From contig JAEYAG010000119.1 in NCBI GenBank assembly GCA_023451265.1, forward strand, positions 1 through 7,968: a stretch of DNA of 7,968 nt. Reading direction: 5' to 3'. The stretch is from Actinomycetes bacterium (GTDB taxonomy: Bacteria; Actinomycetota; Actinomycetes; Actinomycetales; Microbacteriaceae). Shown in pieces: positions 1-7,968 of this stretch (position 1 is its first letter; each line of letters starts with the position of its first letter). The translations under genes and the position numbers were made by a program. The notes under the pieces were generated by a model. It did not search any database, was not told where the DNA came from, and saw nothing but the letters and a program-made list of their open reading frames with translations.

Positions 1-2613
1 GTTGCGCGGCAGGATCTGGATCGTGACGTACGCGGCATCGTGCTGGCCGGTGGAGTCCACCGCCTGGTACGTCGCGTAGACGGTCTTCGGCTCGTCGCCG
101 GCGCGGAAGCGGATGGCGTCTTCCGACACGAACGCCTCGCCGTCGGCGGCGTCGATGAGCGGCGGCACGAGGTCGGGCTCGACGTGGATCGTGTCGCCGT
201 TGGGGTGGTAGTCGTTCTCGAGCACCGGGATCGTGACGGTGTCGCCGACGCGCACGACGACCTGGTCGTCGTTGGCGACCGGCGGACGCAGCCGCGCGGG
301 GGCGGGCACCGGGATGACGACGATCTCGCCGTCGGCCGACTGCGAGCCGTTGGAGATCGTGTAGCCGACTCGCACCTGCTGATCGATCGAGGCGAGATCG
401 GTGATGCGGATGGTCTCGTGACCGAGGACGGCCGCGGCGACACCCGTGCCGGAGTCGACCGTGACCGACTGCACGACGAGGATGCCGCCGGCGGGGTCGG
501 TGTCGTTGGAGAGCACGTTGACGAGCACCTCGCCGCCGCTCGGCAGCAGGGCGACGTCGCGCACCGCGACCGGGGGCAGGTCCTCGTTGGACTCCGGCAG
601 CACGTCCACGCGCACGAGACCGGGCACCGAGTTCGGGCCCGCCGAGACGAGGTACTGGGCGTAGTAGGTGCCCGGGGCGGCCGCCGTGAAGGTGAAGGTC
701 TTGTCGGCGAAGTCGGGCGTGATGGTGGCGCCGGGCACCTCGTCGACGCGGGTCAGGCGCAGCTGCTCGCTGCCCGAGCTGGTGTCGTTGGTCAGCGGCG
801 CGACGGTCACCGAGCGCCCGACGCGGGTGACGACGTGGTCGGCGTTGGTGATGGGCACGGTCGTGCCGAGCGGGCGGATGTCGTAGCGGGCGACGCCGGC
901 GCCGCGATCGGTGCCGTCGGAGACGACGATCGGCACGTCCTTGCGCCCCTGCACCCCGCCGATCGCGCGGTAGGTGATCTGCCCGTCGGAGGTGAAGTCG
1001 GCCTCGTCGCCGCCGTCGGCGACGACGTCGAGCAGGAAGATGTCGTCGCCGTCGGGGTCGATCCAGTCCGGCAGCACGTTGTACGAGGCGGTGCCGCCCG
1101 ACTCGACCGTGATGGGCGTCGTGCGCTTCTGCACCGGCGCGGAGTTCACGTCGAACGGGTGGACCGAGAGGGTGACGGATGCCGTGGCCTCGCCGCCGCG
1201 GCCGTCTTGCACGGTGTAGCGGAAGCTCGTCGACCCGGTGGCGTCGTCCGGGGTGGTGATCTGGAGGGCCGCGCCGTTGTGGATCGGCTCGACCGTGCCG
1301 AAGCCCGGGACCTGCGAGACCGCCGCCACGAGCACATCCCCGTCGGCATCCGTGTCGTTGTCGAGCACCGGCAGCACCGTCGTGCGGCCGGGGCGGATGC
1401 CGTACTCGTCGTCCTGCGCGACGGGCGGGGTGTTCTGGTCGGTGCGCTCGGGGAGGGTGGTCTGCACCGTCTCCTCGGTGGTCTCCTCCTCTTCTTCGCC
1501 CTCGCCCTCCGGCGGCGTGATGTCCTGCCAGTTGTCGACGCGCTGCATCGAGTCCGACGCCATCCAGGCCGCGCCGCCGAACACGTCGTTGAGCACGACC
1601 ACGTCGCGGTTCACCCGGAAGCGCAGGATGCTCGTCGGCTCGATGCCGGGCACCTCCTGCACGACGTCGTCCGCGTCGCCGGGGCAGTCGCGCACGTAGC
1701 GGCCCGAACCCGACCACGCGCCATAGGCGCACCCGGCGACGTAGACGGGCTGCGCGGCCTCGCCCTTGGCGCCGCCGGCATCCGTCGTCACCGGGTCGCC
1801 GCCGCCGAGCGGCACACGCACGAGCGCCGTCGGGGTCGCGAGCGTCACGGCGTCCGCCGTGCCGGAGGGCTCCTGCAGCACGGCGTCGGCGGGAACCTCG
1901 ACCTGCGCGCCGTCGCTGCCGTAGAGCGTGTTCGTGTCGTGATCGAGCACGAACGCGGTCGTGCCGACGACCGTGATCGACAGCTCGTGGTCCTTCGCGA
2001 TGCCCTCCAGGGTGCGCGAGGACTTCTCGACCGTCGCGCCCTCATCGCCGGGGCCGTAGGAGCGCAGGGTGCCGTCTTCGGCGGAGACCGCGTAGACCGT
2101 GCCGTCGACACCGACGGCCACCTGGGCGTGCTCGCCCACGTCGGCGACGGGCTCGCTGCCCTCGGCGCCGATGCCGCTGACCGCGGTGAACGGGCTCGCC
2201 CACAGCGACCCCGACGGCTCCAGAACCGCGACGGTGCCCGAGCCCATCGCGATCTCGGAGCCGGGGGCGACGTCGGCGGAGTCGGACATGATGACGCGGG
2301 CCGGGTCGATCGCCGAGATGGCGGATGCCGTGCTGTCGACGACCAGCACACGCGAGCCGCTCTGCAGCAGGTCGTAGTCGGCGGAGCTGGTGCGCAGGCC
2401 GCCGTCGAGGACGCGGGAGGAGTGGTTGAAGTGACCGACGAGCAGGCTCGACTGCTTCGTCACCCAGACGCCGCCGTCGTTGAGGTCGACCTCGGTGGTG
2501 GGCTTGCCCTCGTAGGCGTAGGCGAAATAGCCGACGGTCAGCGCCACGGCGGTGACGACACCGGCCGACGCGAGGGCGCGCGGACGCGCGCGAAGCCACG
2601 CAAAGGACTTCAT
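1..2613 (-). CDS. Large membrane-anchored Ig-like repeat protein (N-terminal 871 residues, 3' end outside window)
   Basis: An uninterrupted minus-strand frame runs from ATG at 2613 to the window edge. The N-terminus carries Arg at 8, 10 and 12, then a hydrophobic segment at about residues 14-34, which fits a signal anchor with the rest outside the cell. Residues about 40-345 have repeated short strand patterns such as TVYAVSAEDGTLRSYG and TAFVLDHDTNTLYG, suggesting a beta-propeller-like fold, and contain two Cys (295, 310) that could form a disulfide. An acidic Glu/Thr linker (about 366-395) follows. At least five bacterial Ig-like (Big_9-type) repeats then start near residues 396, 490, 588, 679 and 777, marked by PPVA.DD and VL.NDTD.DGD motifs. 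In actinobacteria such proteins usually sit beside moxR, DUF58, transglutaminase-like and phosphatase genes; that neighbourhood would lie left of the window. The start is fixed by a strong Shine-Dalgarno and the membrane segment. Exact function is unknown; a structural or adhesive envelope role is inferred. Confidence 0.85.
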   Translation of the reverse strand, partial: MKSFAWLRARPRALASAGVVTAVALTVGYFAYAYEGKPTTEVDLNDGGVWVTKQSSLLVGHFNHSSRVLDGGLRTSSADYDLLQSGSRVLVVDSTASAISAIDPARVIMSDSADVAPGSEIAMGSGTVAVLEPSGSLWASPFTAVSGIGAEGSEPVADVGEHAQVAVGVDGTVYAVSAEDGTLRSYGPGDEGATVEKSSRTLEGIAKDHELSITVVGTTAFVLDHDTNTLYGSDGAQVEVPADAVLQEPSGTADAVTLATPTALVRVPLGGGDPVTTDAGGAKGEAAQPVYVAGCAYGAWSGSGRYVRDCPGDADDVVQEVPGIEPTSILRFRVNRDVVVLNDVFGGAAWMASDSMQRVDNWQDITPPEGEGEEEEETTEETVQTTLPERTDQNTPPVAQDDEYGIRPGRTTVLPVLDNDTDADGDVLVAAVSQVPGFGTVEPIHNGAALQITTPDDATGSTSFRYTVQDGRGGEATASVTLSVHPFDVNSAPVQKRTTPITVESGGTASYNVLPDWIDPDGDDIFLLDVVADGGDEADFTSDGQITYRAIGGVQGRKDVPIVVSDGTDRGAGVARYDIRPLGTTVPITNADHVVTRVGRSVTVAPLTNDTSSGSEQLRLTRVDEVPGATITPDFADKTFTFTAAAPGTYYAQYLVSAGPNSVPGLVRVDVLPESNEDLPPVAVRDVALLPSGGEVLVNVLSNDTDPAGGILVVQSVTVDSGTGVAAAVLGHETIRITDLASIDQQVRVGYTISNGSQSADGEIVVIPVPAPARLRPPVANDDQVVVRVGDTVTIPVLENDYHPNGDTIHVEPDLVPPLIDAADGEAFVSEDAIRFRAGDEPKTVYATYQAVDSTGQHDAAYVTIQILPRN

Positions 2614-2623
2614 TGAGGCTCGG

Positions 2624-2633
2624 CTCCCCCTCC
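2624..2633 (-). promoter_or_regulatory. Ribosome binding site of the Ig-like protein gene
   Basis: The minus strand reads GGAGGGGGAG, ending 10 nt before the ATG at 2613. This purine-rich anti-16S match is the strongest in the window and decides the start of the Ig-like protein gene. Confidence 0.7.
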
Positions 2634-2701
2634 GGACTCGTTGTTTGCGTGGCGTCGGGACCTGGTGCTGACGCAGGCGCACACGGCGTGCAGACCCCGT
2701 T

Positions 2702-2731
2702 AGCCTACGTCACACCCCCGCGCGCACCGAA
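2702..2731 (-). promoter_or_regulatory. Candidate promoter for the Ig-like protein gene
   Basis: On the minus strand a TAGGCT hexamer (2707-2702), matching the actinobacterial TAnnnT -10 pattern, lies in the 271-nt gap about 90 nt before the ATG. Upstream of it, at 18-19 nt spacing, is only a weak TTTCGGT-like -35. It would give a 5' leader of roughly 80 nt. The -10 fits, but the -35 is poor, so this is a tentative call. Apart from this, the RBS and the hairpin at 2797-2836, I see nothing in the gap. Confidence 0.3.
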
Positions 2732-2796
2732 ACGCCGAGCATGGGGAGAACTGCCCATCCCCCACGCGCTGCGTGCGCGAACCCTCGCCCCCGCGC

Positions 2797-2836
2797 CGAA
2801 CCCTCCCTCCCAGGGCGTGCCGGAAATGAGGGTTCG
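2797..2836 (-). terminator. Inverted repeat downstream of the uvrA-like gene, candidate terminator
   Basis: Two perfect 9-bp arms, CGAACCCTC at 2797-2805 and GAGGGTTCG at 2828-2836, are separated by 22 nt, about 50 nt beyond the uvrA-like stop codon. They could form a transcript hairpin. There is no U-tract and the loop is long, so intrinsic termination is uncertain. A third copy of the same 9-mer (CGAACCCTC, 2778-2786) sits 10 nt from the left arm as a direct repeat, so the left arm could be exchanged for it. A protein-binding site is therefore an alternative reading. Confidence 0.35.
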
Positions 2837-2884
2837 TCCCGGGAGTCAGGGCTCGGCGGGGTGAGCGCAGTGGGCCCGGACGGC

Positions 2885-5242
<2,358 letters not shown>

Positions 5243-5280
5243 GGCGACAGTCTGCCCTGCCGGGGCGCTCTTCCGGCGGC

Positions 5281-5301
5281 TGAGTAGCCGGAGCGCCAGC
5301 G
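5281..5301. repeat. Half copy of the palindromic intergenic repeat (21-bp direct duplication)
   Basis: The 21 bp beginning TGAGTAGCCGG and ending CGCCAGCG at 5281-5301 recur exactly at 5315-5335. Similarity continues a few bases to the left (ggcggc against ggtggt). Only the left part of the complete element at 5310-5353 is duplicated; the right part is absent. The copy lies about 40 nt before the uvrA-like start and could overlap its promoter region. Confidence 0.75.
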
Positions 5302-5309
5302 CCCCTCCG

Positions 5310-5353
5310 GTGGTTGAGTAGCCGGAGCGCCAGCGGAGGCGTACCGAAACCAC
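5310..5353. repeat. Complete dispersed palindromic intergenic repeat, copy 1
   Basis: The element has 6-bp inverted ends, GTGGTT (5310-5315) and AACCAC (5348-5353), around an imperfectly self-complementary GC-rich core. Read on the minus strand it begins GTGGTTTCGGTACGCCTCCG and ends CTACTCAACCAC. From memory this matches a family very common between genes in Microbacteriaceae genomes, with the minus-strand form GGTTTCGATACGCTCGC...CTACTCAACCA. A hairpin terminator between vapC and the uvrA-like gene is a plausible role, but that is inference. Confidence 0.7.
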
Positions 5354-5373
5354 GGCGACCCTCCCCACGGGCC

Positions 5374-5416
5374 GTGATCTCGATACACCGCTCGTTCCTC
5401 GCGGGCACTCGATCAC
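5374..5416. repeat. Dispersed palindromic intergenic repeat, second variant
   Basis: The ends GTGATC (5374-5379) and GATCAC (5411-5416) are perfect 6-bp inverted repeats. Inside are TCGATAC near the left end and GCACTC before the right end, which resemble the TCGATACGCTCGC...CTACTC core of the repeat family. It is a diverged version of the element at 5310-5353 with different end sequences. It starts 20 nt to the right of copy 1 and ends 36 nt from the vapC stop codon, so it may help end the tag-vapBC transcript. Confidence 0.6.
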
Positions 5417-5452
5417 CGGGGGGTGGGCCCCGGGAGGGCGACCTGCCCCGAC

Positions 5453-5881
5453 TCAGGGGATGAGGAAGACCGCTTTGGTGCCGGACGGCACCGCCGCGGT
5501 GACGATGCGGGTGTCGAATGTCGCGAGCTGGGCATCGTGCGACGCGGCGAGGTGCAGCAGGTAGGTGTCGGTGACCTGGGCGCTCGAGAGCAGTCGCTCG
5601 GTGTAGACCGAGCTGTCGAGCAGGCTCACCGTGTCGGCCACGAACTCGTGCCCGTCGTGCGCCGCAAGGCTTGCGAGACTGGCCACCACAACGGGCGCCG
5701 GCTGCCGGTTGGCGTACTTCGGGTGGCTCACGACCCGCACGACGCCGTTCTGCACGATCGGGCAGGTGTGCCACGTGCCGCGCTCGCGGGAGCCGAACCA
5801 GGCGTGCGCGCGATCGTGATGCACGTGGAGCGGATCGATCAGTGCGATCACGACGTTGACATCGAGCAGGTACCCGCTCAT
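5453..5881 (-). CDS. vapC: VapC-family PIN-domain ribonuclease toxin
   Basis: This 142-residue protein has the small PIN fold of VapC toxins, which cleave RNA using acidic residues that hold Mg2+ or Mn2+. The N-terminal LLDVNVVIALID strand supplies Asp7 and Asn9. Asp105 (QVTDTYLLHLA) and Asp123 (LATFD) supply the C-terminal acidic positions. The TCPIVQNGVVR segment corresponds to the region where VapC proteins usually have a catalytic Glu; residue 44 here is Gln (codon CAG). The other motifs of the actinobacterial subfamily are intact: DPLHVHHDRAHAWF (16-29) and SHPKYANRQP (52-61). The ATG overlaps the antitoxin stop codon by 4 nt (ATGA), so translation is probably coupled, and it has no strong Shine-Dalgarno of its own. 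Activity may be reduced if Gln44 cannot replace Glu, but family members vary here and the toxin could still be active. Confidence 0.88.
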   Translation of the reverse strand: MSGYLLDVNVVIALIDPLHVHHDRAHAWFGSRERGTWHTCPIVQNGVVRVVSHPKYANRQPAPVVVASLASLAAHDGHEFVADTVSLLDSSVYTERLLSSAQVTDTYLLHLAASHDAQLATFDTRIVTAAVPSGTKAVFLIP

Positions 5882-6108
5882 GGCGTCTCGTCGCGCAGCG
5901 CGTTAACGTCGTCGAGCGTCGCTCTGCCGGCATCCGCCGCCGCCGGCAACAGCACGATGCCATTGCGCGTGCCACTATGGCGCCGCCGCTCGGTGAGCGT
6001 CGCGCGCGCGAGCTGGGAGATCGCCTCGCCGAGGGTCAGCCCGCGGGAGTCGGCGAACTGCTTCGCCGCCGCGAGCACGTCGTCGTCGATGCTGAGGGTG
6101 GTGCGCAT
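5878..6108 (-). CDS. vapB: VapB-family ribbon-helix-helix antitoxin
   Basis: The predicted product is 76 residues. MRTTLSIDDDVL is the usual opening of RHH antitoxins: a beta strand (residues 3-6) for DNA contact in the dimer, helix A (about 8-20) and helix B (LGEAISQLARATL, about 26-38). The charged C-terminal tail, with NGIVLLP and LDDVNALRDE, is the part expected to wrap around and inhibit VapC. The antitoxin lies directly before vapC with a 4-nt overlap, the usual order for this system, and probably represses its own promoter as a VapBC complex. ATG 6108 is chosen by family alignment. An in-frame ATG at 6126 would add six residues (MRDDDL), only 6 nt after the tag stop codon. Neither start has a clear Shine-Dalgarno, so read-through from tag is likely. 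Confidence 0.85.
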   Translation of the reverse strand: MRTTLSIDDDVLAAAKQFADSRGLTLGEAISQLARATLTERRRHSGTRNGIVLLPAAADAGRATLDDVNALRDETP

Positions 6109-6132
6109 GAGGTCATCATCGCGCATCGAGCA

Positions 6133-6726
6133 TCACGCATCAAGTGATCCCGACGCGCGGTGGCAGCCGACGAGGTGATCGTCGACCATGCCGGCCGACT
6201 GCATGAGGGCATACATCGTCGTGGATCCGACGAAACGGAAGCCCGCCGTGCGCAGCGCCTTCGACAGAGCGTCGGATGCCGCGGTCACCGCCGGCACGTC
6301 GGCGAAGGCCCGCGGCCGGTCGGCCTCGGCCCGCGGCGCGGGGGCGAACGACCACATCAGCGCGTCGAGCTCCCCCGGCGCCATCGCCAGGACCAAGCGC
6401 GCGTTGCCGATCGTGGCGAGGATCTTCGCGCGGTTCCGGATGATGCCGGCATCCGCCATCAGCCGTTCCACGTCCGCGTCGTCGAACGCGGCGACGGCAG
6501 CGGGATCGAAGCCGGCGAACACCTCACGGAAGCGCGGGCGCTTGCGCAGGATCGTGATCCACGACAGCCCGGCCTGAAACCCCTCGAGGCTCATCTTCTC
6601 GAACAGGGCGCGGTCGCCGTGCAGCGGCCGACCCCACTCCTCATCGTGATACCGGCGGTACTCCGCGTCGTCACCGACCCAACCGCAGCGGGACAGTCCG
6701 TCGGGGCCGATGCGCAGGTCGTTCAC
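6133..6726 (-). CDS. tag: DNA-3-methyladenine glycosylase I
   Basis: This 197-residue enzyme of the TAG family removes 3-methyladenine from alkylated DNA, the first step of base excision repair in the cytoplasm. Recognisable motifs are RCGWVGDD (13-20), YHDEEWGRP (26-34), FEKMSLEGFQAGLSWITIL (42-60), DAGIIRNRAKI, ASDALSKALRTAGFRFVG and DDHLVGC. The zinc-snap ligands of E. coli Tag (Cys4, His17, His175, Cys179) correspond to Cys14, His27, His184 and Cys188. The base-pocket Glu38 and Trp46 correspond to Glu48 and Trp56. The length is close to the family norm of about 190. The start is a GTG at 6726 without a good Shine-Dalgarno; no nearer start would keep the first zinc ligand. It follows the acyl-CoA gene by 36 nt and precedes vapB by 24 nt, so it probably shares a transcript with vapBC. 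Confidence 0.95.
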   Translation of the reverse strand: MNDLRIGPDGLSRCGWVGDDAEYRRYHDEEWGRPLHGDRALFEKMSLEGFQAGLSWITILRKRPRFREVFAGFDPAAVAAFDDADVERLMADAGIIRNRAKILATIGNARLVLAMAPGELDALMWSFAPAPRAEADRPRAFADVPAVTAASDALSKALRTAGFRFVGSTTMYALMQSAGMVDDHLVGCHRASGSLDA

Positions 6727-6742
6727 CCGGCCAGCGTATCGA

Positions 6743-6760
6743 CGGGCGCCGACGCGCCCG
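6743..6760 (-). terminator. GC hairpin between the acyl-CoA oxidase and tag genes
   Basis: A perfect 7-bp stem (CGGGCGC / GCGCCCG) with a 4-nt loop begins a few bases after the acyl-CoA gene stop codon and ends 16 nt before the tag GTG. It is very stable for its size but has no U-tract. It could attenuate or end upstream transcription, or protect the 3' end of the upstream message. If it terminates, tag must have a promoter in the remaining few bases or inside the upstream gene. Confidence 0.4.
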
Positions 6761-6762
6761 CG

Positions 6763-7968
6763 TCACTTCTTCTTGAGCGACTTCTCCGACACCGGCGCAG
6801 AACCGGATGCCGCGAGGTCGGCGTAGTGCGCCCGCGCCTCGTCCTGCCGCGCGCGCTCGGCGCCCGAGGCGATGGGCGCCCGGACGTGCTCGGGCGCGAA
6901 GGCGAACGCGTCGACGAGATCCTGCGCGTGGGGGCGCAGGCGGCGGCAGAGCCGGTCGATGTACTTCGACACCGACGCGGCGCGCTGGGTCGAGAGCCGT
7001 CCGTTGATGAGGTGCCAGGCGAGGTGCTTCTCAATGAGCGACAGTCCGAAGAGGTCCCGCAGCCAGGTCAGCACCTGCGCCGTGCCCTCGTCGTCGACGC
7101 GCGCGATCCCGTCGGTGAACGCCTCCCACTGCAGCAGCTCCGCGTGCGCCCGGGCCGCCTCGATGAGCTCAGCCTGGTTCGCGTTGAAGATCTCGGCGGC
7201 CTCGGCCGGAGAGGCCTTGGATGCCGGGCGCAGCCGCCCGGCGATGTCGGCGATCATCTGCTGCACACGACCGGCGAGCAGGTCGTGCTGCTGCTCGGCG
7301 CGCAGCCCCAACTCGACCGAGCGCGCGGTCGACCCGAGGTCGGCGACAGCCTGACCAAACTGGCGGAGGCCCGCGCCGTGGAACACCTTGCCCGCGGTCT
7401 GGCGAGCGGCGAAGGAGGCGAGCTTCGCGGCATCCGCCCCCTTGAACTGCTTCGCGTAGTCGCTGAGCAGCCGCTTGCCGACGAGCTGCAGCAGCACGTT
7501 GTTGTCCCCCTCGAACGTGACATAGACGTCGAGATCGTGGTGGAGGCCGACGAGCCGGTTCTCGGCGAGGAAGCCGGCGCCACCGCACGCCTCACGGCAC
7601 TCCTGGATGGTGTCGAGGGCGTTCCAGGTCGACAGGGGCTTCAGGGCGGCGGCGAGGGTCTCGAGATTCTCACGCTCGGCGGGGGTGTCGGCGCGGCCGC
7701 TGAAGACGCCGTCGAACGTGCGCAGCAGCTCGTCGCCGGCGAAGAACTGGGCGTACACCTGCGCGAGCCGCGGCAGCAGGCGGCGCTGGTGCTTTCCATA
7801 GTCGAGCAGCACGACCTCGTCGGTGTCGGCGCCGGAGTCGAACTGGCGACGCTGGTTCGCGTAGGTGACGGCGATGTGGAGGGCGAGCGCCGTGCCGGTG
7901 GTCGCCGCGCCGTCCAGCGACACGCGGCCCTGGACGAGCGCGCCGAGCATCGTGAAGAACCGGCGCCC
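6763..7968 (-). CDS. Acyl-CoA oxidase/dehydrogenase family protein (C-terminal 401 residues, 5' end outside window)
   Basis: The frame is open from the right edge to TGA at 6763-6765. The visible start, GRRFFTMLGALVQGRVSL, is the mid-protein helix of acyl-CoA oxidases, so the N-terminal FAD/substrate half is missing; full-length relatives are about 650-700 residues. Further family marks are TYANQRRQF, DYGKHQRRLLPRLA, CREACGGAGFLAEN (visible residues 124-137) and DVYVTFEGDNNVLLQLVGKR. The Glu in TFEGDN (visible residue 153) corresponds to the catalytic base that removes the alpha proton of acyl-CoA. The C-terminal half is the helical oxidase domain, ending in a lysine tail (SEKSLKKK). The predicted role is the first step of fatty acyl-CoA beta-oxidation with FAD; whether electrons go to O2 or to ETF cannot be told from this part. 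An internal ATG at 7950 is not the start, because conserved residues precede it. Confidence 0.9.
   Translation of the reverse strand, partial: GRRFFTMLGALVQGRVSLDGAATTGTALALHIAVTYANQRRQFDSGADTDEVVLLDYGKHQRRLLPRLAQVYAQFFAGDELLRTFDGVFSGRADTPAERENLETLAAALKPLSTWNALDTIQECREACGGAGFLAENRLVGLHHDLDVYVTFEGDNNVLLQLVGKRLLSDYAKQFKGADAAKLASFAARQTAGKVFHGAGLRQFGQAVADLGSTARSVELGLRAEQQHDLLAGRVQQMIADIAGRLRPASKASPAEAAEIFNANQAELIEAARAHAELLQWEAFTDGIARVDDEGTAQVLTWLRDLFGLSLIEKHLAWHLINGRLSTQRAASVSKYIDRLCRRLRPHAQDLVDAFAFAPEHVRAPIASGAERARQDEARAHYADLAASGSAPVSEKSLKKK

Noticed and set aside
40..2616. 858-residue plus-strand open frame
   Set aside because: It is complementary to the well-supported Ig-like gene. Its product is an Arg/Asp/Val-rich low-complexity sequence without motifs, typical of an antisense shadow at high GC.
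5243..5416. 58-residue N-terminal extension of the uvrA-like protein
   Set aside because: It would translate the dispersed repeats and has no family similarity. The conserved ABC core begins near residue 16 counted from ATG 5242.
5243..5452. Possible tRNA, small RNA or mobile-element end in the repeat-rich gap
   Set aside because: No cloverleaf, transposase remnant or target-site duplication is visible. The palindromes are fully explained by the repeat copies.
5423..6178. 251-residue plus-strand open frame over vapBC
   Set aside because: It lies opposite vapB and vapC, which have clear family motifs and correct coupling; its product resembles no family I know.

Overview
The window is very GC-rich DNA whose whole gene content reads from the minus strand. 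Codon choice, the gene set and a characteristic dispersed intergenic repeat (minus-strand form beginning GGTTTCG and ending CTACTCAACCA) suggest an actinobacterium of the Microbacteriaceae, perhaps Microbacterium. That assignment is an inference from pattern recognition, not a search.

In the direction of transcription (right to left), the layout is as follows. (1) 7968-6763: the C-terminal 401 residues of an acyl-CoA oxidase/dehydrogenase-family flavoenzyme, with its 5' end beyond the window. (2) 6726-6133: tag, 3-methyladenine DNA glycosylase I. (3) 6108-5878 and 5881-5453: a vapBC type II toxin-antitoxin pair joined by a 4-nt ATGA overlap and starting only 24 nt after tag, so tag-vapB-vapC is probably one transcript. 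(4) 5452-5243: a 210-nt gap packed with two complete and one half copy of a palindromic repeat. (5) 5242-2885: a 785-residue UvrA-like twin-ABC ATPase that lacks the UvrB-binding domain (class II UvrA/DrrC type). (6) 2884-2614: a 271-nt gap with a candidate terminator hairpin, a candidate -10 box and a strong ribosome binding site. (7) 2613-1: the N-terminal 871 residues of a large membrane-anchored extracytoplasmic protein. It has a propeller-like N-terminal region, an acidic linker and at least five bacterial Ig-like repeats, and it runs off the left edge.

Two products act on damaged DNA: Tag excises alkylated adenine, and the UvrA-like ATPase probably recognises lesions or DNA-bound drugs. 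They are separated by vapBC and the repeat cluster, so co-regulation is not demonstrated. The acyl-CoA and Ig-like genes belong to unrelated processes (lipid catabolism; cell envelope).

No new multi-gene system could be supported. The least explained signal is a heptamer, GGATGCC/GGCATCC, found 17 times in 8 kb. Eleven of these extend to the 9-mer CGGATGCCG/CGGCATCCG, and several occur where the synonymous codon used is not the usual GC-rich one. Other points of interest are a Gln at the usual catalytic Glu position of VapC and the partly duplicated palindromic repeat next to the uvrA-like start.
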